The notes beneath the pieces are model-generated. The model had not been told where the DNA came from. It saw only the letters and a list, made by a program, of their open reading frames with translations, and searched no databases. Below are positions 24,262-32,744 of a stretch of DNA of 37,864 nt, piece after piece. How positions within the stretch are numbered: the stretch's first letter is position 1; each line of letters begins with the position of its first letter. The stretch spans positions 1 to 37,864 of the forward strand of contig DPDG01000056.1 of NCBI GenBank assembly GCA_003526375.1, read 5' to 3'. Source of the stretch: Lentisphaeria bacterium (GTDB lineage: Bacteria > Verrucomicrobiota > Lentisphaeria > Victivallales > UBA1829). Position numbers and translations under genes: made by a program.

Positions 24262-25062
24262 TCATATCGCAGCGGAAAAATCGAGCTTGCGGAATTCCGC
24301 AGGAGCATATCCTTTGATCTGTTTGAAAACACGGGAAAAATGATAACGCGTGGCAAATCCGCATTCACCGGCAATTTCCGAAATGCTTCTGTCGGTATAG
24401 CGAAGCAAAACCGCCGCCTGCAGAATCCGCTTCTCCCGCAGATACCGCTGGGGAGCAACTCCTGTTTTCAAGCGGAAAAGACGGATGAATGAGTTCGTCG
24501 CCATTCCGCTGATACGGGCAAGTTTCTGATTGGACAGTTTTTCACCGTAAAATTGATCCATATGCCGCATCGCAATCTGAACGGCATGACCGGGATCATC
24601 CGCATTCAGGCACTTCTCCGGAATCCGGCTGAGCACAAGTCCGCAGAGCGCCTCCAGACGCATCGAAAAAACACGGGACGGCGGAGAAAAATCGCCTCTC
24701 TCCGCCTCCGGAATCAGTTCCTCCAGCAAGAGACTGACTGCCGCATCTGTTTCAATCGGATACATTCCAGGTTCACAGCGATCATAGGGGACCGCAGCCA
24801 GAAAATGAATATAGAACTGTTTGAAATCTCTGCTCATCCCGTAAGATAATTTCGTACGCGGCGGAATCAGGACAAGCTGTCCCGCCGGAATCAGAACAGG
24901 GGTATCCCCGCAGATTATTTTCACATGGTTTTCCGGGTGATAATAAAGGCGCCAGAAGCCGTCAGGCAGAAAACTTCTTTTCCACCTATTCTCTGTGACC
25001 GGCACCCTGCGGCAACGGCAAAGGAGGATATTGATCTCCGGATTGTAATACTGATTCTGCAT
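24262..25062 (-). CDS. AraC-family transcriptional regulator
   Basis: The 266 residues start at ATG 25062. The N-terminal cupin-like half has 'LYYHPENHVKIICGDTPVLIPAGQLVLIPP' and 'SYGMSRDFKQFYIHF', the usual sugar-binding beta-barrel of this family. The C-terminal half has 'EKLSNQKLARISGMATNSFIRLF' and 'RSISEIAGECGFATRYHFSRVFKQIKGYAPAEFRK', two complete helix-turn-helix units. It is divergent to the GH43-like gene at 25210, whose sigma70 promoter lies in the 147-base space between. It probably activates that gene when its sugar is present. Confidence 0.92.
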   Translation of the reverse strand: MQNQYYNPEINILLCRCRRVPVTENRWKRSFLPDGFWRLYYHPENHVKIICGDTPVLIPAGQLVLIPPRTKLSYGMSRDFKQFYIHFLAAVPYDRCEPGMYPIETDAAVSLLLEELIPEAERGDFSPPSRVFSMRLEALCGLVLSRIPEKCLNADDPGHAVQIAMRHMDQFYGEKLSNQKLARISGMATNSFIRLFRLKTGVAPQRYLREKRILQAAVLLRYTDRSISEIAGECGFATRYHFSRVFKQIKGYAPAEFRKLDFSAAI

Positions 25063-25141
25063 AATCAGGAATTTAACCTCTTTTTTTGCAGAGTCAAATG
25101 TAAAATGTTGGAAACAGATACAGAATATCCGAAAGCAGACA

Positions 25142-25170
25142 TTTACAAACGTTCCCGCCTCTGTTATAAT
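25142..25170 (+). promoter_or_regulatory. Promoter of the GH43-like gene
   Basis: TTTACA at 25142-25147 and TATAAT at 25165-25170 are spaced by 17 bases. The leader is about 33 bases. An AraC regulator reads in the opposite direction from the same spacer. Confidence 0.78.
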
Positions 25171-25209
25171 GACTGGCAGACATCAGAAACACAAACTGCG
25201 GAGCAGAAG

Positions 25210-26211
25210 ATGAAATATCTATTGGAAGCCGGACGCCTGACAGAAACATCCATTTTCTCACTGCCGGAATGGCTGATCTGGTGCGGCAGCATGATTCAGG
25301 ACACGCGGGGAAAGTGTCATCTTTACTTTTCGGCGTGGGAACGCAGACATGGTTTCGATGCATGGGTGACACACTCACGGATCGGCTATGCCTGTGCCGA
25401 AACTCCTGCCTCGCCTTACCGTTTTCAATCATGGATTCTGTCCGGTTCCGGCTGTCGCAATACATGGGACCGTGACGTAACGCACAACCCGGCGATTCTC
25501 AAATCCGACGGCAGATATTATCTGTATTACATGGGAAACTTCAGCGACAGCGGCGACTGGTGGGATCACCGCAATCATCAACAGGCGGGAGTCGCCTGGA
25601 GCCGGAAACCGGAGGGACCGTTTCATCGTCTGAAAAAGCCTGTCATCAGGCAAAAAGACGCGGTTATGATATCCAATCCCAGTGTCTGCCGTCTTCCTGA
25701 CGGACGCTTTCTGATGATTTACAAATGGGTGGCGCAGGAAAATCCGGCACCGTTCTACGGACCGGTCTGCCACGGAGCGGCATTTGCGGACAATCCTCTC
25801 GGCCCCTTTATTCCGGTCCGGCGAAAACTTTTCACTGTGGACGGCTGTGATTTCCCAGGCGAGGACCCCTTTGTCTTTACGGTAAACGGACGTCTGTTCT
25901 GTATACTGAAAGACAACGGGCGAAATTACTCCGGGCTCCTGAAAGCACTGCTCCTGTTTGAATCACAGGATGGTCTCACATGGGAAAAAGCGGGAATTGC
26001 TCTCTCCCGCAACATTCCCTGCGAAAACGGACATAAAAAACGTTTTTTCCGCCTGGAGCGTCCACAACTGGCATTCTGCAAGGATCAGATCCGCCTCTTT
26101 TGTGCAGTAAAACCGTCAGAGAAAAACGACGAAGCGTTCTCCATCAATATTCCGATCACGTTTTCAATCCGTATTGCACAGGAAGCAGAAAACAGGAAAT
26201 TCACGCTGTAA
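25210..26211 (+). CDS. GH43/GH117-like five-bladed beta-propeller glycosidase
   Basis: ATG 25210 follows GGAG by about seven bases and starts a 333-residue protein. Upstream in-frame sequence belongs to the promoter region. No signal peptide is visible, so it is likely cytoplasmic. Repeated propeller strands are present: 'GKCHLYFSAWERR', 'VTHNPAILKSDGRYYLYYMGN', 'SNPSVCRLPDGRFLMIYKW', 'EDPFVFTVNGRLFCILKD' and 'ERPQLAFCKDQIRLFCAV'. Asp and Glu in 'RDVTHNP' and 'GEDPF' are candidate catalytic residues. The pattern fits the GH32/43/62/117 superfamily. I cannot fix the family or the substrate. An alternative is a phosphorylase of the GH130 type. Confidence 0.75.
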   Translation: MKYLLEAGRLTETSIFSLPEWLIWCGSMIQDTRGKCHLYFSAWERRHGFDAWVTHSRIGYACAETPASPYRFQSWILSGSGCRNTWDRDVTHNPAILKSDGRYYLYYMGNFSDSGDWWDHRNHQQAGVAWSRKPEGPFHRLKKPVIRQKDAVMISNPSVCRLPDGRFLMIYKWVAQENPAPFYGPVCHGAAFADNPLGPFIPVRRKLFTVDGCDFPGEDPFVFTVNGRLFCILKDNGRNYSGLLKALLLFESQDGLTWEKAGIALSRNIPCENGHKKRFFRLERPQLAFCKDQIRLFCAVKPSEKNDEAFSINIPITFSIRIAQEAENRKFTL

Positions 26212-26228
26212 TCATCAATTGCCATTCC

Positions 26229-26244
26229 TGTTTCCATGGAAACA
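26229..26244. promoter_or_regulatory. 16-bp perfect palindrome, candidate operator
   Basis: TGTTTCCATGGAAACA is a perfect inverted repeat 50 bases upstream of the -35 of the GntR/LacI-hybrid gene and 18 bases after the preceding stop. It lacks a T-run, so it is not a typical terminator. Its length and symmetry fit an operator. Confidence 0.5.
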
Positions 26245-26253
26245 TACCAAAAT

Positions 26254-26291
26254 GCAATATGGTAATTATTTTTTAAAAATTATCATATAGC
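26254..26291. promoter_or_regulatory. Imperfect inverted repeat beside the promoter of the hybrid regulator
   Basis: GCAATATGGTAATT (26254-26267) is repeated inverted at 26278-26291 (AATTATCATATAGC) with two mismatches around a 10-base AT spacer. It abuts the -35 at 26295 and could be an autoregulatory site. Confidence 0.45.
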
Positions 26292-26294
26292 ATA

Positions 26295-26322
26295 TTGACA
26301 AATTCAAAGTTTTTATTATAAT
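26295..26322 (+). promoter_or_regulatory. Consensus promoter of the GntR/LacI-hybrid gene
   Basis: TTGACA (26295-26300) and TATAAT (26317-26322) both match consensus; the spacer is 16. The start ATG is 23 bases past the -10. Confidence 0.8.
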
Positions 26323-26344
26323 TAAATACGGAAAGGAAACGTAT

Positions 26345-27463
26345 ATGCTTTTCGATGACATGACTCCATCGCTGGACCAAGGCACGAAAGAGCCGAAGTA
26401 CAACCAGCTTGCACGCCAGATTGAAACATATCTGACAAACCGCGCGGTGCCGACAGGAACGCGGCTGCCCAGTGAACGCCTGCTGGCTGAACTTTTCGGC
26501 ATTGCACCGGTTACTGTAGGGCGCAGTCTGAATGAGCTGGTCCGGCGCGGCGTTCTGGAGCGAAAAGTCGGCAGCGGCACTTATCTGGCGGATCACAGCC
26601 GCCTGCACCGCATCGGAATCCTCTGCCATGAACCGGCACTGATTTCAGATTACTACACGGGAAGCGTCCTTTCCGCCATCCATGAATATTATCAGAACTC
26701 CGGAATTGATCTGCTTTCTCTTGTGCGTCATCCGGATACTTATTCAAGTACAATCCGTGAATATCAGTTGGACGGCATTATCGTTCTCGCGGTACAGGAA
26801 AAATTTGTACCGGCAATCCGCCGGCTGCGTGACAATGAGTTCCCGATTGTCACAATCGGAGTCACCTTTCCGGAACTCTCCGATCTGGGGTTCGGGACAG
26901 ATCATCAGGCGATATCCAGCCAGGCGACGGAATATCTGATCCAAAGAGGATACCGCCGGATAGGAATGCTGTCCGGACCCAAATATTCCTCGACCGATGT
27001 CCGTGAACGTGAGCGCGGTTATTGCAAGACAATGTATGCTTCCGGGCTTCCTGTTGACCCGGACTGGATCATTCATCCGGCGGAAAACTATTCCGACTGC
27101 TGGGTGTCTGAAATGCGGAGCCTGCTCCAACATCCGGATCATCCGGATGCCTTTCTGCTCGCCAAGCACAATGATATTACGCCGGTCTATAATCTGATGC
27201 GTGAAATGAACCTTCTCATTCCCGATGATATTTCATTCGTCGCGTTTGACGATCCACCCTACGCGCAGCATCTTTCTCCGCCCCTGACTGTTTTTGTCCA
27301 GCCCATCCGTGAATTTACCCGGCAGGCAGTCCGCCAACTGGAAAATATGATGCTGCACCGTCCGCTTGAAACATTCGGTCCCAGCCGTGCCACGCTGCTC
27401 GAACGAGGTTCCTGCATGAACCGCAATCCGAATATCTGTCCGGAGACTGGAGCCAGAAAATGA
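26345..27463 (+). CDS. GntR-type DNA-binding domain fused to LacI-type sensor
   Basis: The 372 residues combine an N-terminal GntR winged helix (about 18-82, 'YNQLARQIETYL', 'GTRLPSERLLAELFGIAPVTVGR', 'LVRRGVLERKVGSGTYLAD') with a LacI/periplasmic-binding sensor domain ('HRIGILCHEPALI', 'LDGIIVLAVQE', 'ATEYLIQRGYRRIGMLSG', 'PDDISFVAFDDPPYAQ'). This is the AraR-like arrangement. It probably represses the downstream pilin-like gene and secreted protein until a sugar ligand binds. The gene has a consensus promoter and flanking palindromes. Its stop overlaps an ATG (ATGA, 27460-27463), as with the LacI-pilin pairs elsewhere in this window. Confidence 0.9.
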   Translation: MLFDDMTPSLDQGTKEPKYNQLARQIETYLTNRAVPTGTRLPSERLLAELFGIAPVTVGRSLNELVRRGVLERKVGSGTYLADHSRLHRIGILCHEPALISDYYTGSVLSAIHEYYQNSGIDLLSLVRHPDTYSSTIREYQLDGIIVLAVQEKFVPAIRRLRDNEFPIVTIGVTFPELSDLGFGTDHQAISSQATEYLIQRGYRRIGMLSGPKYSSTDVRERERGYCKTMYASGLPVDPDWIIHPAENYSDCWVSEMRSLLQHPDHPDAFLLAKHNDITPVYNLMREMNLLIPDDISFVAFDDPPYAQHLSPPLTVFVQPIREFTRQAVRQLENMMLHRPLETFGPSRATLLERGSCMNRNPNICPETGARK

Positions 27464-27708
27464 AACATGCCGCAGCATACCATGAGAAGAATGTTTACAA
27501 CACGCCCCGCCGGAATGGACGGAGCCAGAAAATCACGGTATTCCATGCGGCAGGGACATGTGGCAAGATGTATTCTCCGTCACTTAAGTTGATTGAATTT
27601 TTTCTGATATTATCGCATAAATACGGAATTGAGTTCCATTCCGGGATCTGTGTTCCAGGATATTTACGGCACCATAATCCGGATTATGGCATAAGGACAG
27701 GGAAATAA
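27460..27708 (+). CDS. Doubtful 82-codon frame overlapping the regulator stop
   Basis: The ATG overlaps the regulator stop (ATGA), as the pilin genes do in the other two modules. The product shows no pilin helix and no known domain. An 18-bp palindrome (27672-27689) lies within it. It may be a decayed pilin start or non-coding spacer. Confidence 0.2.
   Translation: MKHAAAYHEKNVYNTPRRNGRSQKITVFHAAGTCGKMYSPSLKLIEFFLILSHKYGIEFHSGICVPGYLRHHNPDYGIRTGK
27672..27689. promoter_or_regulatory. 18-bp perfect palindrome, candidate operator of the pilin operon
   Basis: CCATAATCCGGATTATGG is fully symmetric with a central CG, as is usual for LacI-family operators. It lies 60 bases before the pilin-like gene at 27749 and about 210 bases after the hybrid regulator gene. 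Confidence 0.55.
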
Positions 27709-27748
27709 ACTGAATCATTAAATTTTTAATAACAAAAGGAAAAGCAGT

Positions 27749-28774
27749 ATGAATAACCGGAACAGAAAGTTCTCCCGCTTTAAGGCATCGTATTTTGCAA
27801 CCGGGAACAGTCTTCCGAAGAAAGCGCAATCGTTGTCCGGCGACAGGACGGGAATTGACTCCGTCCTCTTCGGGAGGCCGTTTCGTGCCGGGAATCAGGA
27901 TTCAACACAGCCTGCCGGAGATCATGGATCCAATGCGAATATCGCTCATATTTCGTGGTCGGGAATGGTCTCCCGCCAATTCCTGCCCAATCTCGCTTCT
28001 CCTTTCTTCATTCGATTGCTGAATTGTCTTTCCGCTCCTTCTTCCTTCCGTGTTCCCTGTTCGAGATTCTTACTTCGCAGGGGGAAAATACGAATTTTCA
28101 CCCTGATAGAGCTCCTCATCGTGATAGCGATCATCGCGATTCTGGCGGCAATGCTGCTGCCGGCTCTGAATAAAGCGCGGGACAAAGCCATCACCATCGG
28201 ATGTATCAGCAATATAAAACAACTGGGGCTGTTAATTGCAGGATATGCCAATGATCATAAGGATTACTATTTCTCTGCCACACCAACAGCCAGAATATAT
28301 AACAACTGGGGTGAACTGCTGGCAAACAACGGTTATGTCAAAGCTCCGCTGAACAGTGAAAACTATGCTTATTATTTCCCGAAATATTTTGCCTGTCCCA
28401 AAGCGCAAATTCTGACAAGCAGCGATAAAATGCCGGGACGCATTCATCAATCACAAATTTATGGATTACGTCAGGATTACAAAGATCTCAATGGCAACTG
28501 GAGCAGTATGCCGAAATTTTTCAAAATACGGGAAGTAGTAAGCGGATCACGGGTTTCAGATTTTGTTCTGCTCTCGGACACTGTAAATAAAAATCTTTCG
28601 CAATTGCCGGAATATTTTGCCTTTTACTATTACTATGACAATTCGTATGTCACCGCCATGCGACACAATAAACAGGCAGGGGCGCTGTTTCTGGATACTC
28701 ACGTCGAAACTGTCAGCATCGCCAGAATCAGAACGCTTTATACATTCTTCAATAATTGGCTTATTATCAAATAA
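27749..28774 (+). CDS. Prepilin-like protein with a long leader
   Basis: AAAAGGAAAAG precedes ATG 27749. The 341-residue product has a 116-residue basic leader before FTLIELLIVIAIIAIL (from residue 117), far longer than usual prepilin leaders. The leader's last 30 residues (about 84-116: 'SPFFIRLLNCLS', 'PSSFRVPC', 'FLLRRGKIRI') are closely similar to those in the pilin at 35261. The mature part has 'IGCISNIKQLGLLIAGYANDHKDYY', a mid-region Cys in 'FACPKAQ', and a C-terminal RHN...H motif from residue 305. It may be that translation begins further in, but no better ribosome site was seen. It probably belongs to one operon with the large secreted protein, whose ATG follows 12 bases after the stop. 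Confidence 0.8.
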   Translation: MNNRNRKFSRFKASYFATGNSLPKKAQSLSGDRTGIDSVLFGRPFRAGNQDSTQPAGDHGSNANIAHISWSGMVSRQFLPNLASPFFIRLLNCLSAPSSFRVPCSRFLLRRGKIRIFTLIELLIVIAIIAILAAMLLPALNKARDKAITIGCISNIKQLGLLIAGYANDHKDYYFSATPTARIYNNWGELLANNGYVKAPLNSENYAYYFPKYFACPKAQILTSSDKMPGRIHQSQIYGLRQDYKDLNGNWSSMPKFFKIREVVSGSRVSDFVLLSDTVNKNLSQLPEYFAFYYYYDNSYVTAMRHNKQAGALFLDTHVETVSIARIRTLYTFFNNWLIIK

Positions 28775-28786
28775 CAGGGATTCATC

Positions 28787-31700
28787 ATGTTGAACAAAAC
28801 ACTTTGCTTTATCGGTCTTTTCATACTGTTTTCTACTTTGTCTGCCGTTCCTGTGGAGTTGAAAAATTCCACCATGCAGCTCTCTGTCCTACCTGAAAAG
28901 GGAGGAAAAATTATTGCGTTGCAAAGTAATGGCTTCTCATTCGCCCTGTCGCAGAAAAAAATTCAGAAGACTACACCTGGCCTGGCAAAATTCCGTATAT
29001 TCGGCGATAACTGCGGTTACATGGAACAGAAATGGAAAGTTGTCAGCCAGTCAGCCCGTTCTTTGACTCTGCAGATTTCCGGACTTCCGCCGAAACAAAA
29101 TTTTGAAATCACCAAAACGTTTACTCTTCCGGAAACAGGCAATTATGTCAGAATCGAGCTGAAGCTGAAAAATAAAAAACCGATTGAAGGCGGGTTCAAA
29201 GTTGTCCCCTGGATTCATTCCGCTTTCATACCGGACACGGCGAGCAGCTGGATTTTCCACCTTGCCCATCAAAAAGGAGTGGAACAACTGAAGCTAAACC
29301 CTAAACTGACGGTTTCAAATGCATTAAAACATGCTGGCAATTGGATCACCTGCTTTAATCCTATAAAAAAACAGGGACTGCTGATGGTTTCGGAATCCCT
29401 GCCGGAAGCAGTTTACAGTTTCATATCCAAGGATACCTGTTCATTGGAGATGTTATATCCGGCAACTGATCCCACACAGGAAAAAAACATTGTTTACTAT
29501 CTTGCGCCGATTGTTTCGCTGGATACAGAAACGCTCACAAAAACCGGAATCCCGGTAAAATTGTCCCCGGTATTTTCTAACCGACACACTGCCGGAGAAA
29601 GAATTGATGTGCTTTCTTATTTCAAATCAGCCGGAGAAAAGAATATTCCAGTCAATTTCAAATTCTGGAAAACTATGGCATACGCATCTCCGGATATAAC
29701 GCTTCCGCTGACTTTTGGCATTCGCCAGATACAGCCGGGAAAAACAGAATTCGAGGTTGATTTACCGGATTTTATTTATATGACGGCTTATTCCGGCAAT
29801 TATTGGTCGCATGTAAAAGAAGACATGAAACTCCTCCGGACCAGAACGATAATCCGGAATGGCAGGAAATACACCAGACATCGTTTTGAAGTAACCTGCA
29901 AAACGATTCCGATCTGGTTTCACTCCCATTGCCGTATTCTGGTAAAGGCGATGAAGAATGAAGGCGAAGCACTCGTTTATTACCGGGGATACCATAATGA
30001 AAAGCAAACAATGGAAGCATCCATTCCGTGCAAGGTGCTCCGAATCCCTGAAGCCAGAACACCACAGAAATTCAAAGTTCTGATGGGTATTGACTATGGA
30101 CTCCTCCATGCCTGGCCGGATTACTCCGAGGCTATGAAACATCTCGGAATCAACGGCATGTGCGCAGATTGGAGCGTTCCGAACAAAGTCATCACCGCCG
30201 ATCAAGTGAAAGCCATGAACACACGACTGAAAAAGCAGGGTTTCATGACCTCGGTTATGGGAATATTTTATGTGCCGACGGAACACGGGTATCAGGTAAG
30301 TCCGGAATTGAGCGCACTTGATATCGACGGCAAACCTACGCGAGCATTTGACTTTACTCTCCGGGGCAGCTGGATGAATGCAGTCGCACAAAATGCGGCA
30401 AAACACATGAATCTCGGATATGATCTGATTATTTCCGATTATGAACCCTATTTCGGTGGAGAAAGATACAGCTTCACAGCGCATACACTGAAAATGTTCA
30501 AACAATATTTCATGGCAAAATATCCGGCGCTGAAATATATCGAGCCCGGAGAAATCATCCGGAATTCCGAACGTTATCCGCAACAACACAAAATCTGGGT
30601 TCAGTTTAAATGTGATCAGTTCGCGGATTATTTGAAAACCGTGGTTGAAAAGTCACGCAAACTGTGCCCAGATGCAACACGGGTGGGTCTATGCACCATT
30701 CCCGGCGCATCTGAAGAATCTATCCGCATAGACAATTTATGCGACAATCAGCAATTCAATGCAATACTGGATTACAATATGCCCATGTTATACAACAATC
30801 TTTACCGCAACATGCAGAACTACCACAACGAGGTTGATCTGTTCCAAAACATGGCAACCGGTAAACGAGCAGTGATATTTCCAACGCTGACTTTGGGATT
30901 CTGGGGAGAAGACAATCCGTTTCCGCCGGAACACTCTTTTTTTCTGCTGCTGGAAACAGCATTGACACAGTGTCGCGGAGCCTATATTTTTCCCGGTTTT
31001 GCCGGCTCCGACAATTTGGGAGTCATGTATTTGAGCCGCGCCATGAATCTTATTGCAGATATAGAAGACTTCATCGAGGACGCAATACGTCAGGATCGCC
31101 AGGTAACAATCCGGGAATGTTATAACTCCGCGTTGAATCTCCCGGCTTCCGTTGAACCGCTGGTGCTAATCAAGGGAAATAAAATGCTGGTCTGGCTGGC
31201 GGAATATTCTTCCGGTCAAGTTCAAATGAAAGTGGATTTTAATTTGCCTGCAGACTGCCGCATTACAGCGTTGAGCGGTTCAAAGGTAAACCGTATTCTG
31301 AAAAAGGAGGAAACTTATGCGATTACGTTATATCCGGGAGATGGCAAGGGACAACTTTTGCTACTGGAAACCATTGACGGTTCCAACTTCCCAATCCGTA
31401 AAACAGTAACGCAAGAAGAAGATACAGCACACGATCAGGACTTGATTTTTCATGATGCTTTTGACAATTCAACATTTGGGAAAAATGGTTCCGCCACACA
31501 TTTTTATCAGTTTGATTCCGCAGGCAAAAAAGGTGCATGTCTTTACATGCGTGATTATGAATCATTCTGGACATTGCCCCGCCAATTTAATTTGCCGTCA
31601 GGCGAACTTACCATTGAGTTCTATTTCAAAGCATCAAGAATGTTCGGACCGGGAAACAACGTATTGTGGGATATGATACGTGGAAATCCAGGAAAAGATC

Positions 31701-32011
31701 AACTTTTCTGGCTCTTTTTCGACCCTGTATCCGGAAAAATGTGTTTTGCCCTGGGAAAACAGAAAAACGGCAAGGTCGTAGACTGGCCAATCCGGCTATT
31801 ATCGAAAACGGAACGCTGGCCGGCTAATATCTGGATGCCGATCAAGCTGAATCTGGGAAAAGCCGGAATTCAGCTTACGGTCAACGGGAAAACCGAAATC
31901 AACACTCCGAACTCCATACATTTCGACTCGCTGAGCCATGTTCAGATTGGCCGTCCTTTTGTATCGACCGGACGTTTTGATGAGCTTAAAATCTATGATG
32001 TAAAAAGATAG
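28787..32011 (+). CDS. Large secreted protein: mutarotase-like sandwich, TIM barrel, LamG-like domain
   Basis: This is a 1074-residue protein with a signal peptide (LNKTLCFIGLFILFSTLSA). From about 22 to 260 the sequence resembles a galactose-mutarotase-like supersandwich ('STMQLSVLPEKGGKIIALQSNG'). A second beta region follows. Residues about 425 to 770 look like a TIM barrel with 'IISDYEPYFGG', Glu553 being a candidate catalytic acid, and 'DYNMPMLYNNL'. From about 890 to 1070 lies a concanavalin/LamG-like jelly roll ('LTIEFYFKASRM', 'HVQIGRPFVSTGRFDELKIYD'). It is 12 bases after the pilin gene. No GH family could be named. It probably acts on or binds an extracellular polysaccharide. Confidence 0.75.
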   Translation: MLNKTLCFIGLFILFSTLSAVPVELKNSTMQLSVLPEKGGKIIALQSNGFSFALSQKKIQKTTPGLAKFRIFGDNCGYMEQKWKVVSQSARSLTLQISGLPPKQNFEITKTFTLPETGNYVRIELKLKNKKPIEGGFKVVPWIHSAFIPDTASSWIFHLAHQKGVEQLKLNPKLTVSNALKHAGNWITCFNPIKKQGLLMVSESLPEAVYSFISKDTCSLEMLYPATDPTQEKNIVYYLAPIVSLDTETLTKTGIPVKLSPVFSNRHTAGERIDVLSYFKSAGEKNIPVNFKFWKTMAYASPDITLPLTFGIRQIQPGKTEFEVDLPDFIYMTAYSGNYWSHVKEDMKLLRTRTIIRNGRKYTRHRFEVTCKTIPIWFHSHCRILVKAMKNEGEALVYYRGYHNEKQTMEASIPCKVLRIPEARTPQKFKVLMGIDYGLLHAWPDYSEAMKHLGINGMCADWSVPNKVITADQVKAMNTRLKKQGFMTSVMGIFYVPTEHGYQVSPELSALDIDGKPTRAFDFTLRGSWMNAVAQNAAKHMNLGYDLIISDYEPYFGGERYSFTAHTLKMFKQYFMAKYPALKYIEPGEIIRNSERYPQQHKIWVQFKCDQFADYLKTVVEKSRKLCPDATRVGLCTIPGASEESIRIDNLCDNQQFNAILDYNMPMLYNNLYRNMQNYHNEVDLFQNMATGKRAVIFPTLTLGFWGEDNPFPPEHSFFLLLETALTQCRGAYIFPGFAGSDNLGVMYLSRAMNLIADIEDFIEDAIRQDRQVTIRECYNSALNLPASVEPLVLIKGNKMLVWLAEYSSGQVQMKVDFNLPADCRITALSGSKVNRILKKEETYAITLYPGDGKGQLLLLETIDGSNFPIRKTVTQEEDTAHDQDLIFHDAFDNSTFGKNGSATHFYQFDSAGKKGACLYMRDYESFWTLPRQFNLPSGELTIEFYFKASRMFGPGNNVLWDMIRGNPGKDQLFWLFFDPVSGKMCFALGKQKNGKVVDWPIRLLSKTERWPANIWMPIKLNLGKAGIQLTVNGKTEINTPNSIHFDSLSHVQIGRPFVSTGRFDELKIYDVKR

Positions 32012-32086
32012 GAACCCACCCTGCCAGACCTATTTCCGCCTGTCACGGCTTCAATCCCTTTTACCGGAAAACTGTTGCCGGAGCAC

Positions 32087-32114
32087 TTGACAAAATGAAA
32101 ATTCATTGTAGTTT
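32087..32114 (+). promoter_or_regulatory. Possible promoter of the CBS-domain gene
   Basis: TTGACA at 32087-32092 is clear. The best -10 is TAGTTT at 32109-32114 with a 16-base spacer, which is weak. AATGAA-AA-TTCATT (32094-32107), an inverted repeat in the spacer, could be a regulator site. Confidence 0.45.
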
Positions 32115-32143
32115 GTACTCAGACAAAACAATGGGGGTGAAAT

Positions 32144-32605
32144 ATGAAACTGAAAAAAGTTCTCGCAGAAAAACAGGACAAAAAACTTTACGTCATCGAA
32201 TCCGGCTCCACGGTCCGCGATGCGGCAAAAAAACTGGTGGGCATGAACACAGGGTGTCTCATGGTTGTTGAGAAAAATACCGAACCGCTCAAATTCACCG
32301 GCATCGTTACAAAAAGCGATATCGTCCGTTCCGTAAGTGCAAACACGTCAAAACCCGATGAAGACAAGGTGGATGACTTCATGACGCGGCAGATGATCGT
32401 CGCCAGCTGCGAGGATGACGTCGAATACGTAATGAACGTCATGGTGCGCCACAACATCAGTCATCTGCCGGTCATTGAGGGCAAAGCGATCAGCGGAGTC
32501 ATTTCCAAGGCGGACATTCTTGAGTCTCTGAACGTGGAACAGGATATTGAGCTTCACTGGCTTTCGGATTATTCCGGCGTCAGCAGCAAGAACGAAGTCT
32601 ACTGA
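32144..32605 (+). CDS. Two-CBS-domain protein
   Basis: The 153 residues form a tandem CBS pair, a module that binds adenine nucleotides and regulates partner proteins. The first unit runs through 'YVIESGSTVRDAAKKLVGMNTGCLMVVE' and 'FTGIVTKSDIVRSV'. The second runs through 'DFMTRQMIVASCEDDVEYVMNVMVRHNISHLPVIEG' and 'ISGVISKADILESL'. No effector domain is attached, so it is a stand-alone CBS protein. GGGGGTG lies before the ATG. It has its own possible promoter, and 139 bases separate it from the oxidoreductase gene. The partner is unknown. Confidence 0.9.
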   Translation: MKLKKVLAEKQDKKLYVIESGSTVRDAAKKLVGMNTGCLMVVEKNTEPLKFTGIVTKSDIVRSVSANTSKPDEDKVDDFMTRQMIVASCEDDVEYVMNVMVRHNISHLPVIEGKAISGVISKADILESLNVEQDIELHWLSDYSGVSSKNEVY

Positions 32606-32744
32606 TCCCGCACCGGGTGAAAATCAGGGAAAGCGTTGTTTCAAAGGAAAGAAAATCCGCCGTTCCTCTTTGCTTTTCCCGAAACGGATGTATGTTATAT
32701 GGTTTGCAGATTTTTCAATCCATACAGACGGGAGAGTCGATAAA

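Noticed and set aside
26229..26244. Reading the TGTTTCCATGGAAACA palindrome as a terminator of the GH43-like gene
   Set aside because: It has no loop-forming spacer and no following T-run. It fits an operator better.
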